Positions 37,801 to 49,869 of a stretch of DNA of 64,000 nucleotides are shown one piece after another. This DNA comes from Ascidia mentula (Eukaryota > Chordata > Ascidiacea > Phlebobranchia > Ascidiidae): assembly GCA_947561715.1 (NCBI GenBank), contig OX387201.1, forward strand, positions 10,554,001 through 10,618,000, read 5' to 3'. Below the pieces are notes generated by a model. The model did not search any database. It saw only the letters and a program-made list of their open reading frames with translations, and had not been told where the DNA came from. Positions within the stretch are counted from its first letter, which is position 1; each line of letters starts with the position of its first letter. The translations under genes were made by a program, and so were the position numbers.

Positions 37801-40800
37801 GGTACCTCACTAGACCAATTGTTCGACGAAACCTAACCAAGTTCCAAATAAAATTAGATACCGCTTGTTTGCAACTTATGACAATATACCAACCTTTACT
37901 GTTATTCTACTGTTTTCGTATTTCTTGAGACTTTGGGCTCTTGCCCGACAAAACAATGATGTGCTTTCAACGAAGGAAACATAACATGCAATTGAAACAG
38001 AATTCGATGGGTACAATGTGACGACATAATCACTTTTCTTGGAATAAATATCATCGAAACCTTTGCCCTGCAAAAAAGCGACATAACCATGAAGTATAAA
38101 GCATTGCAACTAAGTGTTTGTAGTGTGGGTCACATGCAGGGAAACAACACAGCCCAACTAATTGACACAAAGAATTATCTTTTTGAAAGCATCTTCTCTT
38201 CTGGCTAAAAGGTATGTTGCTTTTATTATCATTTAATATTGCTTAGAATTTTAGCTGACCTGAATTTGAACCGTGACTGTGTCGCCCGCTGATGTAACAG
38301 TTGCGTTTCTGTTTCCATTCGACGATGTTGTTGTGCTTGCACAAGGCAATTGTGAGACTGAGGTGAGCTGCGGGTCATTCTGATACTTGGCTACACCAGC
38401 CGGAATTACTTGTTCGTTGTTGATTACCAACGATACGTTGTATGCTGCACAGAAATGTTTGGTTTAGTGTAGTCAGTTCGACACCATAGAAACATAAAGT
38501 ATATTCATATGTTTTCTTTCTTCTTTTTACGGATGCTTATGCAGTTGACACTTATATGTATACATCACAAAAGCGACATCCTGTGTACAAAAAGGAAAAA
38601 CTGTGTGGGAAACATCGTAATGAGGAAAGAGGTTTTACATTCGACACTACTGTCGACGTCACAACTTACTCCGTTGTTGTGTTGAAGAGGAAGGCAAGTT
38701 CGAACGGCGTTTCCGTTTTGCGTTGGTCCCTGGTTCGCTTGGTGTTGGACAACTAACGAGCGATGAAGTTCGATTAACTTCGCACGCCTGCGGTTCGAAA
38801 AACATTTGCTTACAAGCGTCAAACAAGAATGTATGTTAATAAACTATTAACATGTGAAGCATTTACTCCGGTTTACATTTAGTTTATTAGTCCAAAATGA
38901 TGAAGAAAAAGTTAAGATTTATCTTGTTGTTAGTTTTCCATTACGGTCGCGAAAAGGAGAACCTGTAATTTTTGCGACCAGACCCGATTACGATCTTAAC
39001 CCGTGCGCTTAATAATGGCTGTAGCACCACACAACGTAGGAAGCACACGAGGCACTCCGCCCTATATGTGTGTCAAAATGAGAGACATAATTACATGTTT
39101 TAACGACGTAATTTCGGGTTAGTAATCCACGCAATACTTGAAACAGAAAATTTGTTTGAACTTGATCGAGCTGTGGTTACCTGGTCTTTGACCTTGTCTA
39201 TTCGCAGTGAAGCAGTCTGTATGCCTCTGACGTCACTCAGTTGTATGTCGGCAATTCGGCCACCGCTAAACCCATAAACCTTTGTTAACAACTTGCACAA
39301 GGTACTCTACAATTTATAAATATGTCACATAGTAGGAAACCAACAAGTACCTCGTGAAGCCGAACAGAGTTTCCGGTTGTACGACACGAGGCAATGGGAA
39401 GTACTGCAGCAGCTGTGCTAGATTTTTCATGTATCCATCCACTGCAACAGCTAATGTGTAATTTCCGGAAGAGGTTACAGATGGACACTTGCAGGTAAGC
39501 GTGGTTTCGTTTCTGTATATGAATAGTCCATAAAACGCGAGCACTACAACAGTTTTTTCGCATCAATACCATCGCGCTACGTGTACAGGAAGTACTGTAC
39601 ACTATATAGGTGACTAACTCATAGTATTGAAACCAAGTAGCTTTAATTGGTAAATATATTATCAAATACAACAGTAGATAACAATCCGGCTTAGATAAAG
39701 CAACCGCACTTAAACTTGCCTTCTGTCACAGGTACTGGAGATATTGTCCACTATGATTCTAGCACTGTTACCCACACTCAGCGCATTGCCGTATATCGTT
39801 ATCTTGGCTCTGTTCATCACCTCAGTCGGAACAGCTCTTGAAACGTCAACTATCTTGTAAGGGGGAAAAAAGGGTAACAATGTTGTGTTTGAGTTATTGC
39901 AAGGGGAATTTGAAATGAACAAAAACAATATTTATATCAAAGAATCCTGTGTATCGCCCGTGTAAGTTAAGTTTTGCGTTGCATGTGCAGGTGTATATTG
40001 CTAGTAGTTGACTTGAAAGAAACAAACTTACTCTGTACTGAAAACGCTCAGTTGAATAAACGGCTCGGCTGTAGTTTGTTTGCAGCTTGATTCGTGAGCT
40101 GACTGGTACGGACGATGCAGACGTTTTACAAACCACACTGAGTTTATAAGAAAGAAATACGTGTTTGGAGGCTTGATTACAAAAGTTAAGATTCTAATTA
40201 CGTGGTTGATGGTTTGTAAAGACGCTCATCCAAAACACAGGAAATTTGTCCCACAGTAATGCTGGCAATGTCTGACGCCACGACACCAAGGTTCACGCCC
40301 TGAATGATGACTTCAGTTCCTCCTTCGACTGGTCCATTAAGTGGCGAAATCTGTAAAGCGGGTTGTGCAAGTCAAAAGCACGAAATTCATGCCATTGCTG
40401 TGCGACACCAAGTCAGTACGCGCTTTGCTGGACTGACGGGTGCTGCCGAAAAACATGATTTTTTAGTCCGGTTAAAAGTACAGTGTTGAAAACACTGTTG
40501 TGTTTTTGCCGTTTCGTTACTTACCGAAACAATAGTAGGGGCTGGACATTGTGCTATTTTAGTGACGGATACCAGCTGGGAACACTGATCAGCTGTTGAA
40601 CATTTGGAGGACGAATTGCACCATCGACAATCAGTAAACTGTTGGTGGAATTGCAAACACGTCCCACAATCTCGGGATCGTTTTTCACAGTTGTACACAA
40701 TGGCTAAAACACAACAAAACTTTTTATGATCAGGTTAAGCTCTTAAACTAAATTCTAACCAACCACAACGTATTTATCTGTACGACATGAAAATACATTT

Positions 40801-43800
40801 AGCAGGAAAGCCAACCGTTTACGCACAAATAAGAATACCCGTTAAATGTGAGATTTTTATCTGAGCGGAAATGGGCGGCATTTCAACAATGCACGGTTTG
40901 CGTGTCCATTCATTAAAACCCAGATTTCAATCAATCAAACCTTGTCACTTACCAGTTGGCGGGTTTGGCGAGTCGATGATGTAATTATCGCGTTGGAGAA
41001 AAACTTTCACTTCGTACCAATCATCTTGACATGAAATCTACAATGGAATTCGGAACAATCCACATCACTAAATAAGCATTGGTTGTAATGTATTTTTACC
41101 AATTCAGGCAAAGCTGTGCACTCAACCGTCATTGAATTGATATTAACGTTGGATTGGGACTTGACAATTTTACCGCACTTCTCATAAACGCACTCAAACT
41201 TTTTGGCACCCTGCGAATGGCAAAAGAAAATCAACCGATGGCAAAACAGGAAATATCAATACGAGAGAATATCCTGTCATGTGAAGCACCAGTCTGTTAA
41301 GTCCACTGACATTAAACGCGTTCGGGTTAGAGACTTAAAGTGAAAGGCGGGCCTATCCCCGTGCCACCAAACTCACGTTAAGTGTTGGATCAAGGTTCGT
41401 CGTATTCAGAATAAAAAGTCTCTCCATTCCATACGGTACAAAATACGTTGGAGCATCTGCAAAACCAACTACTGTTGGGCAATCGGAAGTGCTGGTAACT
41501 AGAGGCGAACCATCGGTACACCCCGCGCTTTTGCAAGTCTCGCCATGAATGCACCACGTACAATTCCACTGGCTTGTTTGGCATGACGAACACCTAAAAT
41601 AAATATCCATAGGGATAAAACAGCCAGCATAGGCAAAACAATCACCTCACTTACTTACAAAATGTCACTGGGTCTCACAAATTAAGTTAAACGACTATAT
41701 TAGTTTCTATAAACAAACTCATCCTTACATGGACTGGTTGTTTATTCTTGGAATTAATTGACAGTCGTACACAATTAACTGACGTTTGGATTCAGCCATT
41801 ATTCTGCCCTGGTATTCAATTGTTAATGTGACGTTGACGTGATCTGAACGAGAAATGTACAAAATGATTAAATGAACACGATATATTTTGGTTACAATCT
41901 ACCTTCATTGTGATTTGCGACCAGTGCGGAAAAAGATGATGGATTGAAAGTGCAGCTTGGTTTGGTCGGAAAGTTGGTGACCGTGGATGAATAGTTAAAG
42001 ACATCGTGGCCTGGGTCATTTCGTGTAAAGCGACACGAATACGGATGAGGTTGTGAAACCAATCGAGTTCCTTCGAAAACCAAGTTTATCTAAAAGTGAA
42101 AACCATTTAACGGTCATAATCCTTTTGGCCTTTTCCCAAATTTACGGCCAAACAGACATGTACTGTACACAGGAGACACTAATTGTGGGAACGCGACTGC
42201 AAATGCCCGAGAGACCATTCTTGTCGAGACGACCAGTACCAGTATGAGGACAAAGCAAAGCTGTTGTTACAAATATTTACATTGTAGAAGTAAAACCAAC
42301 CTCTGATGGAGTGTGTATTTGTATTTGCTTGGGTTGGATAGTTGATACCGAAGGACAAAAAGACTGATTTAAATCCGTGCTCAGCCATTGACCAATATTG
42401 CACATTTGTTTCGATGTACACCTTTAACAATAATTTACGCACGCTTAACGCACTAAAGAACATAAAATACGTATATAACCTAAACCGTGTACTCACAAGC
42501 TCTGATGTATGCACCAACCGCAAAAGGGATCTTGTGAAGACAAGCATTCTCCACATGACATCAACGATTCACAGTTTTCGAATTTTATTCGAAAAACCTG
42601 CAAACAGGTAAAATTTCTTTACACGGAAACTACAGAGAAATTATAACTTCTACCTCCATCGGTGTTATGCCCAAAACAAACTGACCATTTTCATCAGTCC
42701 GCAAATCTTTTAAAATGGGCTGAGCAGAAACGGGGATTGTTTCGGAAACTACTGTCTTCCCTCCGCGGTTGTTGGCCTTAATATTACAAATTTGATAGTA
42801 AAGATTCACATGATTCTTTATAATAACGAAATACAAAATTACCTTGAAAATCAAGCCCTGATTTGATCCAACAAATGCAACAGTTTTGTTTGAACTTTTC
42901 GTGACCACGAACGCAGACAAATCACCATACTTCGGGTCATCAAATAAAATAAAGTCACTCATTCTCGTCGGAATAAGTGAACGAACTCCAGCAATCGCCA
43001 AATGGGCTAGGTACTCCTCTGGAAAAGTACATTCGATCTAAAGAACATAGAACTAAATTACTATGATTAAAGAAAACATACTATTATACGAAACATGCAA
43101 CTAACCGATGCCGTTTCGGTGTTCGACAAAAGGGTGCAAGACATGTTCTTTCCGTCTTTATTAATAAGTTCTGCAGTCATATTGTTGTCATTGCGAAAGC
43201 AGAAACTGCGGGCACCATTAAGATGAACATTTATATCAGAGAGCTTTATCGCACAGACAGCATGTTGGTTGATTGTTGCGTTTGAAAACAGAACGAAAAG
43301 CTTTCCTTGGCTGTATTGTGCCGCAGTAACGTTTGTAAATGTAACTCCATTAACACGACAGGTAATTTCCGACTCAACATACGAATTAGGACCGTAGCTG
43401 GGAGTGCCCGAAACATTTCGGAAAATTTCGTGACATGTTCGAGAGATTCTTGCAAGTGGGGCACCTGACACCGATTTTCGAATTGTAAACAAGTGGTCAG
43501 CGGTAGACCACATGTATACGAATGATACTTTGTTCGCCTGGCCGTACTTTATGTACTTTTTAGAATCGTCGACCAAACTGAAATGATTCTTTGGAGATTT
43601 CCCTCCAGTAGGAAAATGGTAAGTTTTGATCGATGTTAATAAGCATTCGGCATCCACGTAGTTATCACCAATTGTTTTTGCGCAGCCTGGTCGTATTTCG
43701 GCTGTTCCCAAGTACAGCAAGTTGTTGTTGCCTTCGCTTTCACTTACCGCAGCGACCATGGGAACATTTGGATTGCGAACAGAAAGAATGGAATTTGCAG

Positions 43801-44425
43801 GAGCTCCACATTTCAGATCGTTGGGGTTTAAAAAAGTTTGCGACACGTCTTGCGATTTCAGCAAGTCACAGGTGCGATAGGCTGTTCCACATGCTACCAC
43901 TTTGGTTCTGTCGGTAACCAGAACTTTGTTGTAGTTATCCACACAAAAGGGAGTCTGACTGCATGGTTGTTGTGGGCAAAAGAATGGGCCATTGCAATGA
44001 ACACTGTCGTTTCCGGGTCCTGTATGAAACACAGACTTCAAGCCAAACTCACGGGAAGAAATCTGTAGAATAGCATTTGTAGTTCCAACGTAGATTGTCC
44101 CATTATTAACAACTATGGTTTGTGAAGATGGTATTGATGTTTCTGCAAACCGAAAAAACGCGACCTTTGTTTCAAAAAGTAAAAGTGAAAAATATCATAT
44201 GTCAACAAGTTTTGTTTGCGGTTACCAAACTGTACATTATCAATACATTGCCCAAAACAGGCTGTTCAACATACCATTGCAGAACGTGATGTTTCCATTA
44301 GTATACACATGTCGCAAGTTGATGATATCTGCTGCCAAGTCGCTCCGTAAGCGCTGGGCGCGTGCAACGAGGCATAAACACAAGAGACCACACCAACACA
44401 GCACCCCTGTTAATTTAGAAGCCAT
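31820..44425 (-). CDS. PLXNA: Plexin A-type semaphorin receptor, full length
   Basis: Thirty-eight exons summing to 1914 aa, the normal plexin A length. Plexins bind semaphorins outside the cell and act inside as Rap GTPase-activating proteins steering axons and cells. Exons, 5' to 3': 44275-44425, 43106-44142, 42843-43037, 42654-42776, 42497-42597, 42301-42421, 41903-42089, 41729-41843, 41377-41593, 41100-41210, 40953-41037, 40525-40703, 40202-40350, 40032-40137, 39720-39853, 39351-39512, 39181-39265, 38670-38787, 38260-38444, 37894-38067, 37604-37832, 37234-37373, 36925-37055, 36716-36775, 36552-36623, 36371-36440, 36131-36277, 35759-35927, 35432-35541, 35136-35187, 34160-34218, 33608-33751, 33343-33500, 33095-33242, 32668-32732, 32534-32609, 32251-32325, 31820-31924. 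Signal peptide ends ARA at about 23; sema about 40-500; PSI1 near 505-555 (CGECLSSQDPFCGWC), PSI2 677-705, PSI3 818-865 (CGTCLQFHQQFTDCRWC). IPT repeats lie between and after. One membrane helix near 1270-1292; GAP domain follows, keeping the catalytic Arg pair (LLLRRSE), LRYWV and DSPSNKLLYAKD. The intron after exon 39720-39853 starts with GC. Confidence 0.95.
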
Positions 44426-45562
44426 ACTAACATGCTGAACTTGATTATGAGTACACAGGATTTCAAGTACATGTGCTCCCTTATCACTAATCCTTCCTGA
44501 ACAAATAGAACAAAATAGAACTGTTAAATAACGCCAGCTCGCCAGAGAAACAAGTAACCTACTGAGACTTGCTTGTTATGATCGGTTGGCTGAGAAAAAG
44601 GCAGCATCTCTGTCGAAAAGAAATGTTTATGAAACTCTGTTACGACACCAAGCGGTAGTATAAACATGAAACTGTTGTCGCTGTACACATACAAGTTTCG
44701 TGCTTGAAGATAATTTATTTTATTTGTTAACAACAGTTTTAGTCCCGCCTGACCCATACATCTCAAAAAACCTTATCGGAATTCATGCCAGGGTATGGAA
44801 GTAAGAAACTCTAAACTCTTGTCCAACCCTCAGACTCTGTACACCGTTATGGACAATTGGTTTGTTTGGTTTGTTTTACAAACCACTCACTTATAATGTA
44901 ATGTTGAGTTGTGACAGATCTTAATTGGTATGAAATGATGTAACCATCATGTTCAGAAAAGAGATACAAATTGCTGTGCCATTTGCTGCAAAAAATCAAT
45001 GTTTCCGTTAATGGTGTGATGATTTGCAAGCACAATAATTTGTATGTGTTATGTTTAGGTGCATAAACAAATGCAGCAAACAACATGTCAGGACAGGATA
45101 TACACAACCAAGCCCAGTTTTTCCAACAAATGCAGCCGTCTCAAGCCTATCCGCTTCGGTTCCAAAATCAGACTACGTGTAATGGACTCATTACACGAAC
45201 GTTTTAAGTGAGTAAGTCGTGATTGAACAGGGAGAGTAGTAACTTGATTTCGTGCCCGCCGTTGCATTTTGTAACGTTGACAGGAAATATGTTTTTTGTG
45301 CCCATTTCCCCTTTTGCCTGACATACCACATGAACTATTGCGTAATAAGCTTTATATTTCTCTTTATAGATGGATATGAAATGTGAAAATTTGCGACAGG
45401 ACTAGGTCGTGGTACTTCAGTGGAGATTTTCTTTCGAAAAGCAGATACTTATAATCTAAAGTTATGTTAAGTATGGAGTTAGACTTTAACCTGCGGGGCA
45501 AAAATGACAACCACATAGAAACGACTTGTGGATGACTTTCTTTTAAAAAATGCGAAAAACTG
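44426..45562. other. Plexin 5' flank, shared by the tandem units
   Basis: Upstream sequence of full-length plexin, repeated at 48749-49869 and 53042-54170. The repetition implies that each truncated copy kept the ancestral promoter. No open frame stands out on either strand. The far end (45563 onward) is the last exon of truncated copy 1. Confidence 0.6.
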
Positions 45563-48500
45563 CTACATGGAGTTACAACAATAAACATGAGAATAAATAA
45601 ACACAAACACCGACAAAACCACAAAGATTATTGAGTCAGGCACCCATGGAGGAGAACCATTGATGCATTCCGCGCTCATGCAAGTCTTGCTGTGAATGCA
45701 CCACGTACAGTTCCACTGGCTTGTTTGACACGACGAATTCCTACAACATGAATCAAAGGAATTTGTGCAAATTTTTAAGACCAGATTGTTTGGGCATCTG
45801 ATGAGGAATTTTTTGGGGGTCTCTAACGTCGCAAGTACGGAATATTAAGATAATTCTTTAGTTATTTTTGGCAATTACAGATACATGTCTTTAAAAGATT
45901 TGTTATTATGTGACCCACAAAACCTATGGCCACTGTTCCGACCTGGCCGGCAAGATTCTGTTACAATATTCACACCAAACTGCACGGATGAGACCTTACA
46001 GGTCGAAACAATGGCCCTGTCTGCAGCTCACAGAAGTCATACTATCGGCTCCATCATGCTATATATAAGATGTGTCATGCTCAATATTTCTGACATTTCA
46101 ATATTTCTGACATTTCAATAGTTTTTGCCATTTCTTCCCACTTACTTACAAAGTGTCATTAGGTTAATACCGTCTCACAAATTGAGATAAACGACTATGT
46201 ATATGTAAATAATAATAAACAAACTCATCCTTACATGGACTGGTTGTTTATTCTTGTAACTAACTGACAATCGTACACAATTAACTGACGTTTGGATTCA
46301 GCCGTTATTCTGCCCTGGTATTCAATTGTTAATGTGACGTTGACGTGATCTGAACGAGAAATGAACAAAATGATTTAATGAACAAGATATATTTTGGTTA
46401 CACTCTACCTTCATTGTGATTTGCGACCAGTGCGGAAAAAGATGATGGGTTGAAAGTGCAGCTTGGTTTGGTCGGAAAGTTGGTGACTGATGATGAATAG
46501 TTAAAGACATCGTGGCCCGCGTCATTTCCCGTAAAGCGACACGAATACGGATGAGGTTGTGAAACCAATCCAGTCCCTTCGAAAACCAAGTTTATCTGCA
46601 GCATAATATGAAATGAGGACAAAGCAAAGCTTTTGTTACAAATATTACATTGTAGAAGTAAAACCAACCTCTGATGGAGTGTGTATTTGTATTTGCTTGG
46701 GTTGGATAGTTGATACCGAAGGACAAAAAGACTGATTTAAATCCGTGCTCAGCCATTGACCGATATTGCACATTTGTTTCGATGTACACCTTTAACAATA
46801 ATTTACGCACGCTTAACGCACTAATGAACATAAAATACGTATATAACCAAAAGCGTGTACTCACAAGCTCTGATGTATGCACCAACCGCAAAATGGATCC
46901 TGTGAAGACAAACATTCTCCACATGACATCAACGATACACAGTTTTCGAATTTTGTTCGAAAAACCTGCAAAAAGGTAAAGTTTCTTTACACGGAATCTA
47001 CAGAGAAATTATAACTCCTACCTCCATCGGTGTTATGCCCAAAACAAACTGACCATTCTCATCAGTCCGCAAATCTTTTAAAATGGGCTGAGCGGAAACG
47101 GGGATTGTTTCGGAAACTACTGTCTTCCCTCCGCGGTTGTTGGCCTTAATGTTTTAAATCAGATAGTAAAGATTCCCATGATTCTTTATAATAACGAAAT
47201 ACAAAATTACCTTGAAAATCAAGCCCTGATTTGATCCAACAAATGCAACAGTTTTGTTTGAACTTTTCGTAACCACGAACGCAGACAAATCACCATACTT
47301 CGGGCCATCAAATAAAATAAAGTCACTCATTCTCGTCGGAATAAGTGAACGAACTCCAGCAATCGCCAAATGGGCTAGGAACTCCTTTGGAAAAGTACAT
47401 TCGATCTAAAGAACATACAACTAAATTACTATGAATAAAGAAAACATACTATTATACGAAACATGCAACTAACCCATGCCGTTTTGGTTATCGGCAAAAG
47501 GGTGCAAGGCATGCTCTTTCCGTCTTTATTGATAAGTTCTGCAGTCATATTGTTGTCATTACGAAAGCAGAAACTGCGGGCACCATCAAGATGAACATTT
47601 ATATCAGAGAGCTTTATCGCACACACAGCATGTTGGTTGATTGTTGCGTTTGAAAACAGAACGAAAAGCTTTCCTTGGCTGTATTGTGCCGCAGTAACGT
47701 TTGTAAATGTAACTCCATTAACACGACATGTAATTTCCGACTCAACATACGAATTAGGACCGTAGCTTGGAGCGCTCGAAACATTTCGGAAAATTTCGTG
47801 ACATGTTCGAGAGATTCTTGCAAGTGGGGTACCTGACACCGATTTTCGAATTGTAAACAAGTGGTCAGCTGTAGACCACATGTATACAAATGATACTTTG
47901 TTCGCCTGGCCGTACTTTATGTATATTTTAGAATCGTCGACCAAAGTGAAATGATTCTTTGGAGTTTTCCCTACAGTAGGAAAATGGTAAGTTTTGATCG
48001 ATGTTAATAAGCATTCGGCATCCATGTGGTTGTCACCAATTGTTTTTGCGCAGCCTGGTCGTATTTCGGCTGTTCCCAAGTACAACAAGTCTCTGTTGCC
48101 TTCGCTTTCACTTACCGCAGCGATCAAGGGAACATTTGGATTGCGAACAGAAAGAATGGAATTTGCAGGAGTTCCACATTTCAGATCGTTGGGGCTTAAA
48201 AAAGTTTGCGACACGTCTTGCGATTTCAGCAAATCACAGGTGCGATAGGCTGTTCCACATGCTACCACTTTGGTTCTGTCGGTAATCAGCACTTTGTTGT
48301 AGTTATCGACACAAAAGGGAGTCTGACTGCATGGTTGTTGTGGGCAAAAGAATGGGCCATTGCAATGGATACTGTCGTTTCCAGGTCCTGTATGAAACAC
48401 AGACTTTAAGCCAAATTCACGGGAAGAAATCTGTAGAATAGCATTTGTAGTTCCAACGTAGATTGTCCCATTATTGACAACTATGGTTTGTGAAGATGGT

Positions 48501-48748
48501 ATTGATGTTTCTGCAAACCGAAAAAACGCGACCTTTATTTCAGAAAGTAAAAGTAAAAAATGTCATATGTCAACAAGTTTTGCTGCCGGCAACATACCAT
48601 TGCATAACGTGATGTTTCCATTGGTATACACATGTCGCAAGTTGATGATATCTGCTGCCAAGTCGGTTCTTAAGCGCTGGGCGCGTGCAACAAGGCATAA
48701 ACACAAGAGACCACACCAACACAGCACGCCTGTTAATTTAGAAGCCAT
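45563..48748 (-). CDS. Truncated plexin paralog 1: sema-PSI-IPT ectodomain with hydrophobic tail
   Basis: Nine exons: 48598-48748, 47474-48510, 47211-47405, 47022-47144, 46865-46965, 46670-46789, 46409-46595, 46234-46349, 45563-45740, giving 735 aa. The first eight match full-length plexin in length and phase. Protein: signal peptide 1-23, sema about 40-500, PSI 505-555, an IPT-like segment to about 676, then a shortened second PSI (SSCQTSQWNCTWCIH). Where the parent exon continues, this one ends after about 30 new residues with a hydrophobic run near 713-727 (SIIFVVLSVFVFIY) and stop at SHVYCCNSM. That tail could be a membrane helix or a GPI-anchor signal. No cytoplasmic GAP or Rho-binding region exists. 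I infer a cell-surface semaphorin-binding decoy or co-receptor. All splice sites are canonical and no frame is broken, so a pseudogene is unlikely. Confidence 0.85.
45744..46138 (+). mobile_element. Ribozyme-bearing insert in last intron of truncated plexin 1
   Basis: The matching intron of full-length plexin is only 135 bases and lacks this stretch; similarity resumes at CACTTACTTACAAA. The insert carries the hammerhead motif. It has no coding capacity for transposition. Size (about 390 bases) and ribozyme suit a non-autonomous hammerhead retroelement (retrozyme-like or Penelope-related remnant), but I see no terminal repeats. Confidence 0.45.
45977..46029 (+). ncRNA. Hammerhead-ribozyme-like motif, copy 2
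   Basis: Helix I arms CTGCA/TGCAG, helix II GACC/GGTC with loop TTACA, core GAAA intact, helix III ACA/TGT, cleavage-site C at 46021. The core CTGATGA reads CGGATGA (T4 to G), so activity is doubtful. It is antisense to the plexin copy that hosts it. Confidence 0.65.
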
Positions 48749-49869
48749 ACTAACATGCTGAATTTGATTATGAGTACACAGGATTTCAAATACATGTGCT
48801 CCCTTATCACTAATCCTTCCTGAACAAATAGAACAAAATAGAACTGTTAAATAACGCCAGCTCGCCAGAGAAACAAGTAACCTACTGAGACTTGCTTGTT
48901 ATGATCGGTTGGCCGAGAAAAAGGCAGCATCTCTGTCGAAGAGAAATATTTATGAAACTCTGTTACGACACCAAGCGGTAGTATAAACATGAAACTGTTG
49001 TCGCTGTACATTCGTGCTTGAAGATAATTTATTTTATTTGTTAACAACAGTTTCGGTCCCGCCTGATCCATACATCTTAAAAAACCTTATCGGGATTCTT
49101 GCCAGGGTATGAAAGAAAGAAACTCTAAACTCTTGTCCAACCCTCAGACTCTGTACACCGTTATGGACAATTGGTTTGTTTGGTTTGTTTTACAAACCAC
49201 TCTCTTATTATGTAATGTTAAGTTGTGACAGATCTTAATTGGTATAAAATGATGTAACCATCATGTTCAGAACAGAAATACAAAATGCTGTGCCATTTGC
49301 TGCAAAAAATCAATGTTTCCGTTAATGGTGTGATGATTTGCAAGCACAATAATTTGTATGTGTTATGTTTGGTGCATAAACAAATGCAGCAAACAACATG
49401 TCAGGACAGGATATACACAACCAAGCCCAGTTTTTCCAACAAATCCAGCCGTCACAAGCCTATCCGCTTCGGTTCCAAAATCAGACTACGTGTAAAGGAC
49501 TCATTACACGAACGTTTTAAGTGAGTAAGTCGTGATTGAACAGGGAGAGTATAGTAACTTGATTTCGTGCCCGCCGTTGCATTTTGGAACGTTGACAGGA
49601 AATATGTTTTTTGTGCCCATTTCCCCTTTTGTCTGACATACTACATGAACTATTGCGTAATAAGCTTTATATTTCTCTTTATTGATGGATATGAAATGTG
49701 ATAGGTTTAATTGCGACAGGACAAGGTCGTGGTACTTCAGTGGAGATTTTCTTTCGAAAAGCAGATACTTATAATCTAAAGTTATGTTAAGTATGGGGTT
49801 AGACTTTAACCTGCGGGGCAAAAATGACAACCACAGAAACGACTTTCTTTTAAAAAATGCGAAAAACTG
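48749..49869. other. 5' flank of truncated plexin 1 (tandem copy)
   Basis: Near-copy of the full-length plexin 5' flank. Probably carries the promoter of truncated copy 1. Nothing coding seen. Confidence 0.6.

Noticed and set aside
43633-44068. Plus-strand open frames over the large sema exon, repeated near 48.0-48.4 and 52.3-52.7 kb
   Set aside because: Antisense shadows of a long coding exon; they have no family similarity and recur only because the exon is duplicated.
45364-45624. Minus-strand frame rich in Cys and Phe in the plexin flank
   Set aside because: It overlaps the last exon of truncated plexin 1 in another frame; the spliced frame is the supported one.
45800-45815. Second CTGATGAG near the ribozyme insert
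   Set aside because: No helix II or GAAA follows; it is a chance match to the hammerhead core.
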